Shown here: positions 27,544 to 37,918 of the stretch, one piece after another
Layout of the letters: every line of letters starts with the position of its first letter
How positions within the stretch are numbered: the first letter of the stretch is position 1
Origin: Symbiodinium natans
Lineage: Eukaryota > Sar > Dinophyceae > Suessiales > Symbiodiniaceae
Length of the DNA: 47,500 nt
NCBI GenBank assembly: GCA_905221605.1
Contig: CAJNDS010002082.1
Coordinates: forward strand, 187,501-235,000
Reading direction: 5' to 3'
Position numbers and translations under genes: made by a program
The notes under the pieces: generated by a model
Seen by the model: only the letters and a program-made list of their open reading frames with translations
Told to the model about the DNA's origin: nothing
Databases searched by the model: none

Positions 27544-27655
27544 CACATGGGTGGTTGTCAAAAGAATGGTTCCTTTTTTGCATCCCTATGATAGTACGGC
27601 ACCTAATATTAGGGTATCCTAAAAGGGATCATAGTTTTGACAGCCACCCACATGG
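27544..27655 (+). mobile_element. MITE family D, copy 2
   Basis: GGGTGGTTGTCAAAA against TTTTGACAGCCACCC, with a CCTAATATTAGG palindrome inside. ACAT flanks both sides in direct orientation and is not self-complementary, which supports a true 4-bp target duplication. Confidence 0.8.
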
Positions 27656-27720
27656 CAAGCGCTTGATTGCTGTTGCGGGGATGGGTTCCTCGGGATGCTG
27701 CTCCGCTGTTGAGGTCTTGA

Positions 27721-27840
27721 AGCCCTAAGACCCTAAGACCCTAAGACCGTAAAACCCTAAAAGCCTAAAAGCCAAAAACCCTAAACCCCTAAACCCCTAA
27801 AACCCTCAACCCTAAACCCTAAACCCTACAAACCCTACAC
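27721..27840 (+). repeat. Variant telomeric tract
   Basis: CCCTAAG, CCCTAAAA and CCCTACA units in series. Confidence 0.7.
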
Positions 27841-27871
27841 CCACGGCCCAAAGTACTAATTAAGACTCGGA

Positions 27872-27966
27872 CCCTAAACCCTAAACCCTAAACCCTAAAC
27901 CCTTAACCCTAAACCCTAAACCCTAAACCCTTAACCCTAAACCCTAAACCCTAAATAAACCCTAAG
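27872..27966 (+). repeat. Interstitial telomeric tract (CCCTAAA)
   Basis: About twelve units with two CCCTTAA variants at regular spacing. Confidence 0.8.
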
Positions 27967-28085
27967 ACCCTCAACCGTTGCCAAGACCAGGAGCGATGCC
28001 GGCAAGCCCCGGCGAAAGCAAAGACACAATGCCCAGATTGCTGGAGTGCTGGGAATCGGGGCTCCAAGTTGCATTCGGGAAGGGA

Positions 28086-28147
28086 GGGGTTTAGGGTTTA
28101 GGGTTTAGGGTTTAGGGTTTGGGGTTTGGGGTTTGCGGTTTGGGGTT
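28086..28147 (-). repeat. Interstitial telomeric tract (TTTAGGG/TTTGGGG on +)
   Basis: Five TTTAGGG units followed by TTTGGGG and TTTGCGG variants. Confidence 0.75.
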
Positions 28148-28459
28148 TTTTACTTGACACTCAACTTGAAGGTACTTGATCTGAGCTTTAGGCGGTGAAC
28201 ACGAGTTTCGCCTCTTCAGTGAATCTGGTCATGCCCGGCGTGAGACCTGGATGCGAAACCTTAAACCCAAACCCTAAACCGGTTTAACCTCCGACCCTGA
28301 AATCATCCTATGCACCTGCCGGCAGGAAGCGATGCTGTCTCTAGAGCTCCCTTTAACAAACGACACATAGCTTTGAAGCAGGTGTTGGGGAGCTTGCCTA
28401 CGCAAGCCATTCGGGCACTTCCACTAGAACCCCTAATTCAGGGTGTAAGCTGCCTAAGC
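28148..28459. other. Unique spacer
   Basis: Unique sequence containing ACTTGACACTCAACTTGAAGG near 28152, weakly like a family E end. No gene is supported. Confidence 0.35.
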
Positions 28460-28570
28460 TCTAAACCCTAAACCCTAAACCCTCAACCCTCAACCCTAAA
28501 CCCTAAACCCTAAACCCTAAACCCTAAACCCCAAACCCCAAACCCTAAACCCTAGCCCTAAACCCTAAAT
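28460..28570 (+). repeat. Interstitial telomeric tract (CCCTAAA)
   Basis: About fourteen units with CCCTCAA and CCCCAAA variants. Confidence 0.8.
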
Positions 28571-28575
28571 CTAAC

Positions 28576-28674
28576 CTTGAGCCCAGCTTCGCGGATGTCC
28601 GAAGGAGCCCGATGGAGTGGTACACAAACAAGGACAAGCAAAGGGTCTGTGAGGGTTGCGTTGTTACCGCTTTG
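28576..28674 (+). other. Exon-like open patch
   Basis: Lies between a CCCTAAA tract and GGGGTTTAGGG. The frame contains RRSPMEWYTNKDKQRVCEGC, which looks protein-like (basic, with a Cys pair). No family is recognised. Confidence 0.3.
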
Positions 28675-28897
28675 GGGTTTAGGGTTCAGGGTTTAAGTTT
28701 GAGTCTTAGGTCTCCGAGCCCTAAACCCTAAATCCTAAACCCTAAACCCTAAACCCGAAACCCTAAACCCTAAACCTCAAGAGAGAGCATCTGAAGAGTG
28801 AAAGGAGGTGGCAGTTTGCTTCGGAAACTTCCTTGCAACTCATCCGACGTAGTTTCCGCTCTGCAAGAGCACAACATCCCCACTTCCCTTTGAAGTT

Positions 28898-29024
28898 CGA
28901 ACTGGGGGTTTCCGAAGTTAGGGGTACCTTTTTTGGGGTCCTTATTATAAGGGAATCCTATTATTTGGGGCGGGGGGGGGGGGGGGTGTATGGGGGGTCC
29001 CTGATTTTCGGAAACTCCCAACTG
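28898..29024 (+). mobile_element. Possible single-copy MITE
   Basis: GGGGGTTTCCGAA against TTCGGAAACTCCC near the ends, with TTATTATAAGGGAAT and a G tract inside. Only one copy is seen in the window. Confidence 0.45.
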
Positions 29025-29164
29025 GGCGGCGATTCTCGGCATAGAAGGCCGGTGTCAGAGTTTGCATGATGCGCCTTGAGGGCTTCTGCAGTGGCAGCTT
29101 ATGCTCAACGACCACCAGTGTCTGCTTGTGTATAATTTGTACCCCCAAAAGGACACCCAACTTA

Positions 29165-29410
29165 TTTCATAAACATATATTCACATATGTATATGTAGAG
29201 ATATCTGCGTGTGCACACATGACTGGTACATGCACACTAACCATCGCTATATGCCAGCCATCTTTCGACAAGGGCTCTTTTCGGCAACCGTTCCGACGAT
29301 CCTTTTCAACACATAAAACAAACATGTATATATGTATATATATATATATTACATGTATTTGCATCTGTCTATAAATACAAACATATATATATATATATAT
29401 ATATGTACTA
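29165..29410. repeat. AT/ATGT microsatellites around a unique core
   Basis: ACATATATTCACATATGTATATG at the left and (AT)n runs at 29325-29350 and 29383-29405, separated by about 100 bp of unique sequence. Confidence 0.7.
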
Positions 29411-29754
29411 TGTCTTGTCATGCGTATATTGGCTTGCGGAGCCCCGGCATCACAACTCTAGACATTTTTTTTTGAAGCCCGACATTCAAGCTCCAATGGG
29501 TTTAGGACTTAAAATTTTCTGCTTTCTTGAATGGTGCACAGCTCCAAATGTTGCCCTCCGATAGGGCCTCGCTGCACCCTCAGGAGCCTAGGTCCTGCTC
29601 AAACTCCGCAGCCAATGGCGGGCAATGTGCCCCGACAATGCAGGGAGGTGATGTGGGCAGGCCAAAACCCCTAAACCCTAAACCCTAAACCCTAAACCCT
29701 AAACCCCAAAGGTCAAAGGTCAAAGGTTTCAGGAGTAGCCGTGCCCATGGTGGG

Positions 29755-29826
29755 GGGGCCCGACTAGGTGCTGAGCTCATGTTCATTCTGAGGGCTGCAA
29801 CATTCAGGCTCGAGCCTTACTTGAAG
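29755..29826 (+). other. Exon-like open patch abutting a family E element
   Basis: The frame contains LGAELMFILRAATFRLEPYL and ends TTGAAG directly before GCTCATGGG, the start of the family E copy, which would be a GC donor. This is the best example here of a MITE terminus coinciding with a splice border. Confidence 0.3.
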
Positions 29827-29940
29827 GCTCATGGGTAGTGAGAAGTTGGGTTAAATCCGGGTATCCTATATTCTAAACAGACTGTCACGTTGTTTAAGGT
29901 ACTTCAATCGCCACTTGCAACAACCCATGACCTTCAAGTA
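29818..29940 (+). mobile_element. MITE family E, copy 2
   Basis: TACTTGAAGGCTCATGGGTAG at the left and CAACCCATGACCTTCAAGTA at the right. 123 bp, non-coding interior. Confidence 0.8.
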
Positions 29941-30015
29941 GACCCTAAACCCTAAACCCTAAACCCCAAACCCTAAACCCCAAACCCTAAACCCTAAACC
30001 CTACACCCTAAACCT
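29941..30015 (+). repeat. Interstitial telomeric tract (CCCTAAA/CCCCAAA)
   Basis: About ten units abutting the right end of the family E element. It closes with CCTCCAAGTAG, which echoes that element's end CCTTCAAGTAG. Confidence 0.75.
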
Positions 30016-30279
30016 CCAAGTAGCAGCATGGCACCGGGCCCAGGGAGAGTCCAAGCAACCTCCAATCTCAGGTGTGACGCCCAGCACGAGCGCTTGGTGG
30101 CCCCTGCCTCGGGTAGTCGAGCGTTGAGGGTCTAGGGTTTAGGGTTTAGGGTTTAGGGTTGAGGGAAACAAGCAACCTTTACACCTTCTTGTGCTAGTCT
30201 AATGTGCATAGACTCCCAAAGCCTTCAGTTCCACCCATACCCAGATTGATAGTTCGGATGCCCTGCATACTTCTCCTGG

Positions 30280-30508
30280 CTGGTTCTTAGTAAGGAATGA
30301 GGGAATGAGGGCCTATGCAATCCCTTAAAGGGTATATGCAGGGTTTAGGGTTTAGGGTTAGGGTTTAGGGTTTAGGGTTTAGGGTTTAGGGTTTAGGGTT
30401 TAGGGTTTGGGGTTTTGGGTTTGGGGTTTGGGGTTTGGGGTTTAGGGTTTGGGGTTTGGGGTTTAGGGCTAGGGCCCTAATTCCCTCATTCCCTACTAAG
30501 AACCAGGA
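30280..30508. mobile_element. Inverted-repeat element (family I) containing a telomeric array
   Basis: Arms of about 34 bp (GGTTCTTAGTAAGGAATGAG onward at 30281; complement ending CTAAGAACC at 30506) enclose about 130 bp of TTTAGGG/TTTGGGG repeats at 30339-30470. The telomeric array lies inside the element. Confidence 0.7.
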
Positions 30509-30545
30509 AGGGGGTCTTGGAGTAGGACCCCCTCTCGATCACCCA

Positions 30546-30658
30546 AGGGTTGCATATGGGTAGGTATAAGTAGTGTTCGCAGTAAGGTCGCGTGTACAAC
30601 CGCAATTAAGTAAGGAGCTTTTGATCCTGCTTACAGCTACCCACGAACCTTCAAGTAG
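30546..30658 (+). mobile_element. MITE family E, copy 3
   Basis: The right end CTACCCACGAACCTTCAAGTA is typical. The left end is partly degenerate (GCATATGGGTAGG). The interior ATAAGTAGTGTT is shared with the copy at 7640. Confidence 0.65.
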
Positions 30659-31296
30659 GGTTTAGGCTTCTGAACCCTCTGCCCCAAACCCTAAACCCTA
30701 AGGGACCCGGTACAAGGCGCGAGACTCACGCAGGCTAGGCGAAGGCGCTGCGGGGGAAGGTCATCCAGCTGGCCCTGCAAGCTCAGGTGCCCTTCTTGCC
30801 GCAAAACCTTCTGCGTCGGCTGTCTGAGTAGCCTTCTCCTCAGTGGGAGAAGTGTGGCTTCTGCTGGATAAAGGCTTTGAGCCTCAAAGGTTGCCAGACC
30901 GGGTCCGCAGCTCAAGATAGACGCTCCCAAGCCCGGATGCACGACGGTTTAGTCGGTTGTCTTGCCTGGCTAAGTAACCACATGTCACAATGAATCCATT
31001 TTTCGATCAAGCGTCAGACGCCAACTCTTATTTGTGCAGAGTTTGCGCTTAATTGGTTGCCGATGTGGGCATGTCCCAAAACAGGGTACCTCTTTTTTAC
31101 TCCAAATACAATAGAACCCTTCCCCAACAGCCCGATTTCGGAATCAATAGGGCCAGTTGCTGTATGGGCAAAAAGCAGGCCAAGTATGCCCCACAAGACT
31201 ATCAGCGCCACGATCGGGAACCCCGCCCCAAAAAAGGCACCCCTATTTGGGGGACCCTTGCATGGGCCCTGAGGTGCCTAGGTCTTGCAGCCGCCG

Positions 31297-31356
31297 TGGG
31301 TTTAGGGTTTAGGGTTTAGGGTTTAGGGTTTAGGGTTTAGGGTTTAGGGTTTAGGG
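31297..31356 (-). repeat. Interstitial telomeric tract (TTTAGGG on +)
   Basis: Eight perfect units. Confidence 0.8.
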
Positions 31357-31670
31357 GTTGTACCATCTTGGGCCCCAAGCCTAGCCTTTCTAGAGCAGGA
31401 GGATCCAAGAGTTGCAGGGTCCGTGTATGAATCAGGACACGGACGGCACTGTTTTAACTTTGTGGGGGTTTTGGTACGTCGAACTGTGGGGCCTCCTATA
31501 GAATATGTTTTTTTTTACGCACCAGCAGCGACCGGTGAACTTGGGATTTGGGCCAGGTCGGTTGGGGTTGTTGCCGTAATAAAGAGTGCAGCTGGATGCA
31601 GGCAAGCCCGTCAGAGCGAAATTGAAGTGCATTGTAGTGCAATGCCCCTGGCAGACGCAGATCTAACGCT

Positions 31671-31732
31671 AAACCCTAAACCCTAAACCCTAAACCCTAA
31701 ACCCTAAACCCTAAACCCTAAACCCTAAACCC
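31671..31732 (+). repeat. Interstitial telomeric tract (CCCTAAA)
   Basis: Nine nearly perfect units. Confidence 0.8.
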
Positions 31733-32042
31733 CCTCTGAGGTTTGCTTGCCATCCAAAAGGGGCAGTCTTGGCACGATATCGAAGACGAGCAGGAAGAGG
31801 ATGAGGCGGTTCCCGAAGTGCCCCAGCTTGGTTCGATTTGGGCGGAGGGCAGCTCTAAACTAAGGGTCCCTTTTGGTGGTCTTTCTATTCGAGTGCCCGT
31901 ATTTCAAAAGGGACCCCCCGGAAATGGAACCGAATCTGGAGAACTACGCATGTGAGGATAGGGTTTCTGCATCAGAAGTTCTCTGAGCCGGTTTCCAGCT
32001 GTTGTCTGTGGAGCCTGGAGCTCAGTCCAGTCACAAGGCAGG

Positions 32043-32427
32043 AGCCCTAAACCCTAAACCCTAAACCCTAAACCCTAAACCCTAAACCCTAAACCCTAAA
32101 CCCTAAACCCTAAACCCTAAACCCTAAACCCTAAGCCCTAAGCCCTAAGCCCTAAGCCCTAAGCCCTAAGCCCTAAGCCCTAAGCCCTAAGCCCTAAGCC
32201 CCCTAAGCCCTAAGCCCTAAAGCCCTAAGCCCTAAGCCCTAAGCCCTAAGCCCTAAGCCCTAAGCCCTAAGCCCTAAGCCGTAAGCCCTAAGCCCTAAGC
32301 CCTAAGCCCTAAGCCCTAAACCCTAAACCCTAAACCCTACACCCTACACCCTACACCCTACACCCTACACCCTACACCCTACACCCTACACCCTAAACCC
32401 TAACCCTAAACCCTAAACCCTAAACCC
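32043..32427 (+). repeat. Large composite telomeric array with CCCTAAG and CCCTACA blocks
   Basis: 385 bp in order: about 13 CCCTAAA, about 26 CCCTAAG (with rare breaks), three CCCTAAA, about eight CCCTACA, then CCCTAAA. Each block is almost pure with sharp borders. Confidence 0.92.
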
Positions 32428-32754
32428 AAGAACATGCGTCGGTTCGGCGGAAGCCCCACCCGTAACTTGGGACGGTAGCGGCCCGAAGCAGTTGCCAATC
32501 TTACATGTCCTGTCCTTCGCCTGGTCCCTTCACAAAAGTGAACAAAAATTGTCCACCCATTTGTACTTTAGATTCAGATCCCCCCCATGTCATACTTCCG
32601 AGCTTGTTTTCTCCTTCCAATGCATAGTGGAGACGCCAAGAATTTACGCGCGGAATCTTCGCAATGTGGTTTGGGGTCTAGAGTTTAGGGCTTAGGGGCT
32701 TAGAGTTTAGTGCCCTCCTCCAGCCTGGGCCTGGGTAGTCCAAGACCCAAAAAC

Positions 32755-32845
32755 TTGGGATGTTTGATGTTCCCTCTTATACTAACAGCTCGGTACTTTA
32801 ATCCCTACAAAAAAGGGCTGTTCGTATAAAGGGGGAACATCCCAA
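32755..32845 (+). mobile_element. MITE family A, copy 3
   Basis: A 91-bp copy. The left arm has an extra TTGATGTT, and the right arm CGTATAAAGGGGGAACATCCC is intact. Confidence 0.8.
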
Positions 32846-33079
32846 CCCTAATCCCAAAACCACCAAGCGCGTGATTCACAACGTCCGCCGGCCCTAGCTT
32901 GTTGAAGCCCTAAACCCTAAACCCTAAACCTAAACCCCAAACCCCTAAATCCTGCACCCTGGCCTCCCATCATGTGCCCGTACCCTACTCAAAACTACCG
33001 ATGGACCTTCAAGTATCCCTAAACCCGCGGAACCCTAAACCCCAAACCCGAAACCCTAAACCCTAAACCCTAAACCCAG

Positions 33080-33175
33080 GATTGGGAGGTCGTGCCAGCA
33101 AAGGAGAAGAGGCCGGGGGGTTGCATCCTTAAACTTCATCCAGAGGCCTTGGTCTCACACAACCGCTGCGATTGA
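33080..33175 (+). other. Exon-like open patch
   Basis: Starts directly after CCCTAAACCCAG. The frame begins DWEVVPAKEKRPGGCILKLH and stops at TGA 33173-33175. Its composition and the telomere-supplied CAG acceptor make it one of the better candidates. Confidence 0.33.
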
Positions 33176-33232
33176 GGGTTGGGGGTTTAGGGTTTAGGGC
33201 TTAGGGTTTTGGATTTAGGGCTTAGGGTTTAG

Positions 33233-33322
33233 GATCTTGACTTGTACCAGGCACTTGAGAGAGCCCTGGTGCAACAAAGGTTTGGGGCCCAGTGTTCAGA
33301 AAACAAGGGGTCCAAAGTTCAG
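33233..33322 (+). other. Exon-like open patch
   Basis: Between a TTTAG and a CAG next to GGTTTAGGG. The frame contains DLYQALERALVQQRFGAQCS, helix-like. Confidence 0.3.
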
Positions 33323-33549
33323 GGTTTAGGGTTTGGGGTTCGGGATCTAGGGTCAGGGTTCAGGGTTCAGGGCAAAGGGTTTTTATCGAGGCGGGCGAAG
33401 TCTCTTGGAGAAGGGCGAAGGGTTTAGGAGGTCAGCGGGTTGCTACGGTTAATCGGGTTATGAGGGTTTTGGGAGCCTCTTTTTGTATTCTTCTAAATGC
33501 CTTAGTCAAGGTTATTGTAAAAGGTTACCTGGCTCTCCCTAAAACCTAA

Positions 33550-34000
33550 ACCCGAACCTTCAAGTTTATCTTCATCTTCATGTTGCCATAAGGTGTCACA
33601 AGCTCAGATAAGCCTGGTAAAACGGCGAGTTCTGCCTGGTACTTGGGACTACTTCTGTAATATCACGTGCAAAGATCGCAAGCGGCGGATGCATGTGAAC
33701 CTTAAAGCGGTTCGCGCAGCTCTGCGGCAGAAAAAAGCCCCACACCCCCAGGCACTACACCCCTAAACCCGGCACCCCGAAACCCCCCCCCCCCCCGCCC
33801 CAATACCCTTAAATTTCTAAACCCCTAAACTCCTAAACCCTGCACCCCGAGACCCTAGACCCTAAGACCCTAAACCGCGCCACAAGGCGACCGAAGGAAC
33901 AGGCGCCGCCAGCAGCCGGGGGTCGGCAGGTTGGCAAGGTCGCCGGGCTGATCGAGGCGCGGAGGGTGAGGGGCTTAGGGTCACACTTCGGGTTGCTTAG
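33550..34000. other. Unique spacer with a C tract
   Basis: Contains a family E-like end (CGAACCTTCAAGT, 33554), a C tract at 33784-33797 and short CCCTAAA-like units. No gene is supported. Confidence 0.4.
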
Positions 34001-34007
34001 GGATTAG

Positions 34008-34061
34008 GGTTTTAGGGTTTAGGGTTTTAGGGTTTAGGGTTTAGGGTTTAGGGTTTAGGGA
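34008..34061 (-). repeat. Interstitial telomeric tract (TTTAGGG on +)
   Basis: Seven units including two TTTTAGGG. Confidence 0.75.
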
Positions 34062-34292
34062 GGGTCTTAAGGGTCACTCCCGCTTGGTTAGGGTTTAAGG
34101 TTGCTTAGGGCTTGGGGGGCTCTTGAGTTTTTGGGGAGGGCTTTAGGCTTCAGGGTTTTTAGGAGTGGTTTTGGGTTGTGGGGTTTTAGGGTTGAGGGTA
34201 TAATTTAGGATCAGTCTCAGCACGGGTCCAAAATCGGGTTTTTGGGGTGACTTATAGCATTTCCGGGTGCGCATGAGGATGTATCCCGGCTT

Positions 34293-34562
34293 TTGTGGGT
34301 GTCGAAGTTCAGAATGCGTGCTGTTCTTTATGGCGTTCGTCCCGATTCTTTCACGCGAGAAATCCCATTCGGATCGCTGAGCAATCACAGTGCTGGGGTG
34401 GATCGCGACTGCTGTGTGCGTGGCATGCGAAGCACAACCAAGGCACCCGGCAGACTGGGCAAGCGTCCTATGGATTTTGTGCGGGCTGGCGCGTCATGGA
34501 AGCCTTTACGACTCACCCACCTCGACCTGACTGCCAGCGAAGGCACGGAGCAGCTTCCCTGA
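34293..34562 (+). other. Unassigned open frame, 89 codons
   Basis: Lies in the longest repeat-free stretch outside the retroelement (about 34200-34850). A second plus frame (34295-34783) and minus-strand frames of 87-106 codons overlap it, so coding status is undecided. No domain is seen. Confidence 0.2.
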
Positions 34563-35287
34563 GCGTGGCGCTGCAAAGAGAGGCTTCTCGGGCCGGCCTT
34601 CACCGTCTCCCAGGGGTCTGCGAGACAAAGACTTTGGTTGTAGCTTTCGGGTGGCGTGGGGAACCAAGTCTGAGCAGGTCGGGTTGCGAGCCCACAACAC
34701 TGCAACCGCCGCCCTCTGTGCTTTTCTGTATGATCTCCGGAGCATTGCTCCGCGCCTGTCTACCCACAATAGTAGTGCCTTGAATAGTAGGAGTGGGCTT
34801 GTTTGGCTTGCGCCGCCCTCAGAAGTAAGCTAGCTTGTGTTTCATGGAGTGGGGGAGTATTGCAGAAGTTGGCTGTTTGGATGGGAAAAGGCTTAGGTTT
34901 AGGGTTTCAGGTTTGACGGTTTGACACCCAGGTTACTGTTGGGTAGCCCGAAGCCCTGTGAGTAGTCCCTAAGTGTTTAGGGTTTGGGGATTAGGGTTTA
35001 GGGCAAGCCCCTAAGCCCCAACCTTGAGCACCTTGAAACATCCAAAGTTTTGAGCCGCTTCCAGGATTTCTGTCAGAGGAGAGAGCTGGACAACTGGGTC
35101 CGCCGCTGGTGCCGCAACTCCACCCCCCCCCCCCCCCCCCCATGAACTGGAGTTTGCATCTTAGTACAAGCAGCATCATTGCCAGTTTGATCAGTAAAAC
35201 CAGAGAAGGTGCCAAAGGTGTGACGTACTAGACCAGAGTGAACCAAGGCGGCCAATTCACTGTTCCCTCGTTCGGGCTTCCGCCGGT

Positions 35288-35400
35288 AGGCCCTAAACCC
35301 TAAACCCTAAAGCCTAAACCCTAAACCCTAAAGCCTAAACCCTAAACCCTAAACCCTAAACCCTAAACCCTAAACCCTAAACCCTAAACCCTAAACCCTA
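35288..35400 (+). repeat. Interstitial telomeric array (CCCTAAA)n
   Basis: About 16 units with two spaced CCCTAAAG variants. Confidence 0.88.
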
Positions 35401-35681
35401 GCTGTGCAGGAGTGAAAAAAACCCTAAACCCTAAACCCTAATCCCTAATCCCTAAACCCTCCGCTTTCTGCTCGATTCGCCACCCTTCCATTCCAGTGCC
35501 CATGCCCAGGACTGGAGCTCCAAAAGATCCCTGCTCCGGAGGCACGCTTGGTTTTCCGTTGTCAAGGAAGGATCGGGACGATGGGCCATGATTCAGAGGG
35601 AAGGAATATATGGAGAGAGAGAGAGGCGCGCTGTGGGAACGGGAGGACTTCCGTCTCCTCAAGCCCGGAAGAGGAAAGAGC

Positions 35682-36056
35682 GAAAGAGAGAGAGAGAGAG
35701 AGGGGGGGGGGAGGAAAGAAGGAAAGAAGGAAAGAAGGAAAGAAGGAAAGAAGGAAAGAAGGAAAGAAGGAAAGAAGGAAAGAAGGAAAGAAGGAAAGAA
35801 GGAAAGAAGGAAAGAAGGAAAGAAGGAAAGAAGGAAAGAAGGAAAGAAGGAAAGAAGGAAAGAAGGAAAGAAGGAAAGAAGGAAAGAAGGAAGGAAGGAA
35901 GGAAAGAAGGAAGGAAAGAAGGAACGAAGGAACGAAGGAACGAAGGAACGAAGGAAAGAAGGAAAGAAGGAAAGAAGGGAAGGAAGATGGGGGGAAGGGA
36001 GGGAGGAAGGAAGGAAGGAAGGAAGAGAAAGAAAGAGAGAGGGGGAGAGAGAGGTA
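35682..36056 (+). repeat. GGAAAGAA purine repeat
   Basis: About 23 tandem GGAAAGAA 8-mers inside a 243-nt stretch (35682-35924) with no pyrimidine on the plus strand, followed by GGAACGAA and GGAAGGAA variants. The 160-250 codon frames on both strands are artefacts. Confidence 0.95.
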
Positions 36057-36735
36057 GAAGTTGTGTTAAGGGTATGTTTTAGGGGGGACTCGTGGTACTT
36101 GAAGAGGAGAACGCTCAAACCATACCTCCTATTGATAAGTTTCACGTGGGCTCGAACAACCGTGGGCGCGCCTAGCACGCGGGTGGCCCCCCGAGCGCGT
36201 CAATCCCCGGCGCAGAAGAAGGAGGACGGGCAACGAACCGGGGCCCGTGCTGTGCGCGGAGGAGTGTCCCTTACCCTTGGCCTACACCCATGCCCGGGTA
36301 GAAGAAGAGGTAGAAGGAATAAGGAAGAAGGAAGAAGGATTAAGGAAGAAGGAAGAAGGAAGAAGGATCGGCTGGAGGACTTGTTTTGAGATCCTGAGCC
36401 CTATAAGGCCCTAAACCCCAAACCCTAAACCCCTGCGGTGTGGGCTGGAGTAGAGGTCCGAACGCTCCCAAGCCCACATCCCCCTGCCGAAGCCCCGAAG
36501 TCATCCCCTAAAAGTCCTGCAGCCTGAGCCAGAAAGTCCTAAATATACCCCAACCATATAACTTAAAATGCTGAACGCCCTAAAGGGCCCCCTCCCCCCA
36601 CTCCAAGAAAAAAAGAAATGGCCCAAAGAGAACAACAACCGAAACGGCGTGGGAGCCGGGAGCCTGCGGCAGGTTGGCAGAGTCCTCCACCGGCTCTCGT
36701 GCAGGATGCAGGTCGCGCTGTTGCGGGGTTTTGGG
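36057..36735. other. Unique spacer with GAAGGA repeats
   Basis: Holds an AAGGAAGAAGG repeat at 36300-36367 and unique sequence. Frames are open on the plus strand to 36389, but low complexity accounts for part of this. Confidence 0.4.
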
Positions 36736-36812
36736 TTCAGGGTTTAGGGTTTAGGGTTTAGGGTTTAGGGTTTGGGGTTTGGGGTTTGGGGGTTAGGGTT
36801 TAGGGTTTAGGT
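36736..36812 (-). repeat. Interstitial telomeric tract (TTTAGGG/TTTGGGG on +)
   Basis: About eleven units. Confidence 0.75.
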
Positions 36813-37433
36813 TCTGGGGGCTGCTGTTACCGGGCTGGAGCATCACCAGGCCTGTTGCAAAAAAGGCTCTCCCGGGGGTTTTTGGGTTCTGTGGACTCTT
36901 AGGGTGCTAGGGCTTAGGGGGTTGGGGGTCTTGTGCACAAGGGGGTTTGGGGCTCTGGGCGGTGGGATTGGCATTCGCTGAGAACTGTGTTAACATGATG
37001 CCTGGACATGAGCCGGGAGCTACCAGAAGACGCATCCTATCCTAAGCCTTACCCTAAACCCTAGACTATCGAAACCCTAAACCCTAAATGAACTTTCGGA
37101 AAACTACGAAGTCTCGGGGGCACCCCAGGAATGACCTGATTATGAACTACCAGGTCTCAGTTGTTTGTTGTTTCCGTGAACGGTGGCCTGAAAGAGAAGC
37201 CCTTTAAAGCCCTTTAAAGCCCTCGGGGATAGGTTTAGGGCTGTAGGGGTTAAGGGTTTCCAAAGCCCGCCGTGCTGTGAAAACCACCCCAAACTCTAAA
37301 CCCTAAACCCAAATCTGGTTCTTGCAACGCGGGGTTCCAAGCAGAGTTTCAAGTAGCGTGTCTGACTGGGAGCGAGTCCCCCCCTTATCCTGAGTTTTTT
37401 TGGATTCTTAAGGGAGGGTAATCAAGGGGATCA
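36813..37433. other. Unique spacer
   Basis: Unique sequence with scattered telomere-like words. No gene is supported. Confidence 0.35.
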
Positions 37434-37533
37434 AGGGGGGTATGCAACCCAAGGTTCCCGAATACTCCCCTCTACTCCCTGAGGCTCCCTAAATTTCCCT
37501 AAATTTCCCTAAGGTTCCTAGGCACATACCCCA
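37434..37533 (-). mobile_element. MITE-like family G, copy 2
   Basis: The minus strand matches 2218-2312 in block order (GGGAACCTTGGG, GGGGAGTATT, GGGAGTAGAGG). The ends GGGTATGCAACCCAAGG and CCTAGGCACATACCC form an imperfect inverted repeat. Confidence 0.5.
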
Positions 37534-37857
37534 CCATGAAACCCCCTCCCTTCAGGACCCTCCAATGAAGCCACAAACCCTGTAAGGCTTTTTTTTTTTT
37601 CTCGCCCTAAGCCCTGTAAGCCCTACATGCCCTCGGGTTTAGTCCTGTCAGAGGGCCTGGATGCCAAAAAGGGTGTTAGGGCAGCGCAAGCGGTAGAGAG
37701 AGGGAGAGGGAACCGCAAGCTCAAAGAGGTTTAGGGTTCAGGGTTTAGGGTTTAGGGTTTAGGGTTCTGCGTGCTAGGGTTCAGGCCATGAGCCACTGGC
37801 TCCAAGCCACGATCCTGGAGCCTAAGCTCTAAGCCCCGCAAGTGTTAATAACAAAAG

Positions 37858-37904
37858 GGGTTTAGGGTTTAGGGTTTGGGGTTTAGGGTTTAGGGTTTAG
37901 GGAG
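37858..37904 (-). repeat. Interstitial telomeric tract (TTTAGGG on +)
   Basis: Six units. A shorter tract lies at 37730-37765. Confidence 0.7.
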
Positions 37905-37918
37905 CAGCTCTTCGCCAG

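Noticed and set aside
34293-34783. A normal single-exon gene in the repeat-free stretch
   Set aside because: Overlapping open frames on both strands, no domain, and no way to choose a frame. Kept only as a low-confidence open patch.
35438-36389. Open frames of 160-260 codons on both strands
   Set aside because: They are translations of the stop-free GGAAAGAA repeat, giving Lys-Glu-Arg or Phe-Leu-Ser repeats.
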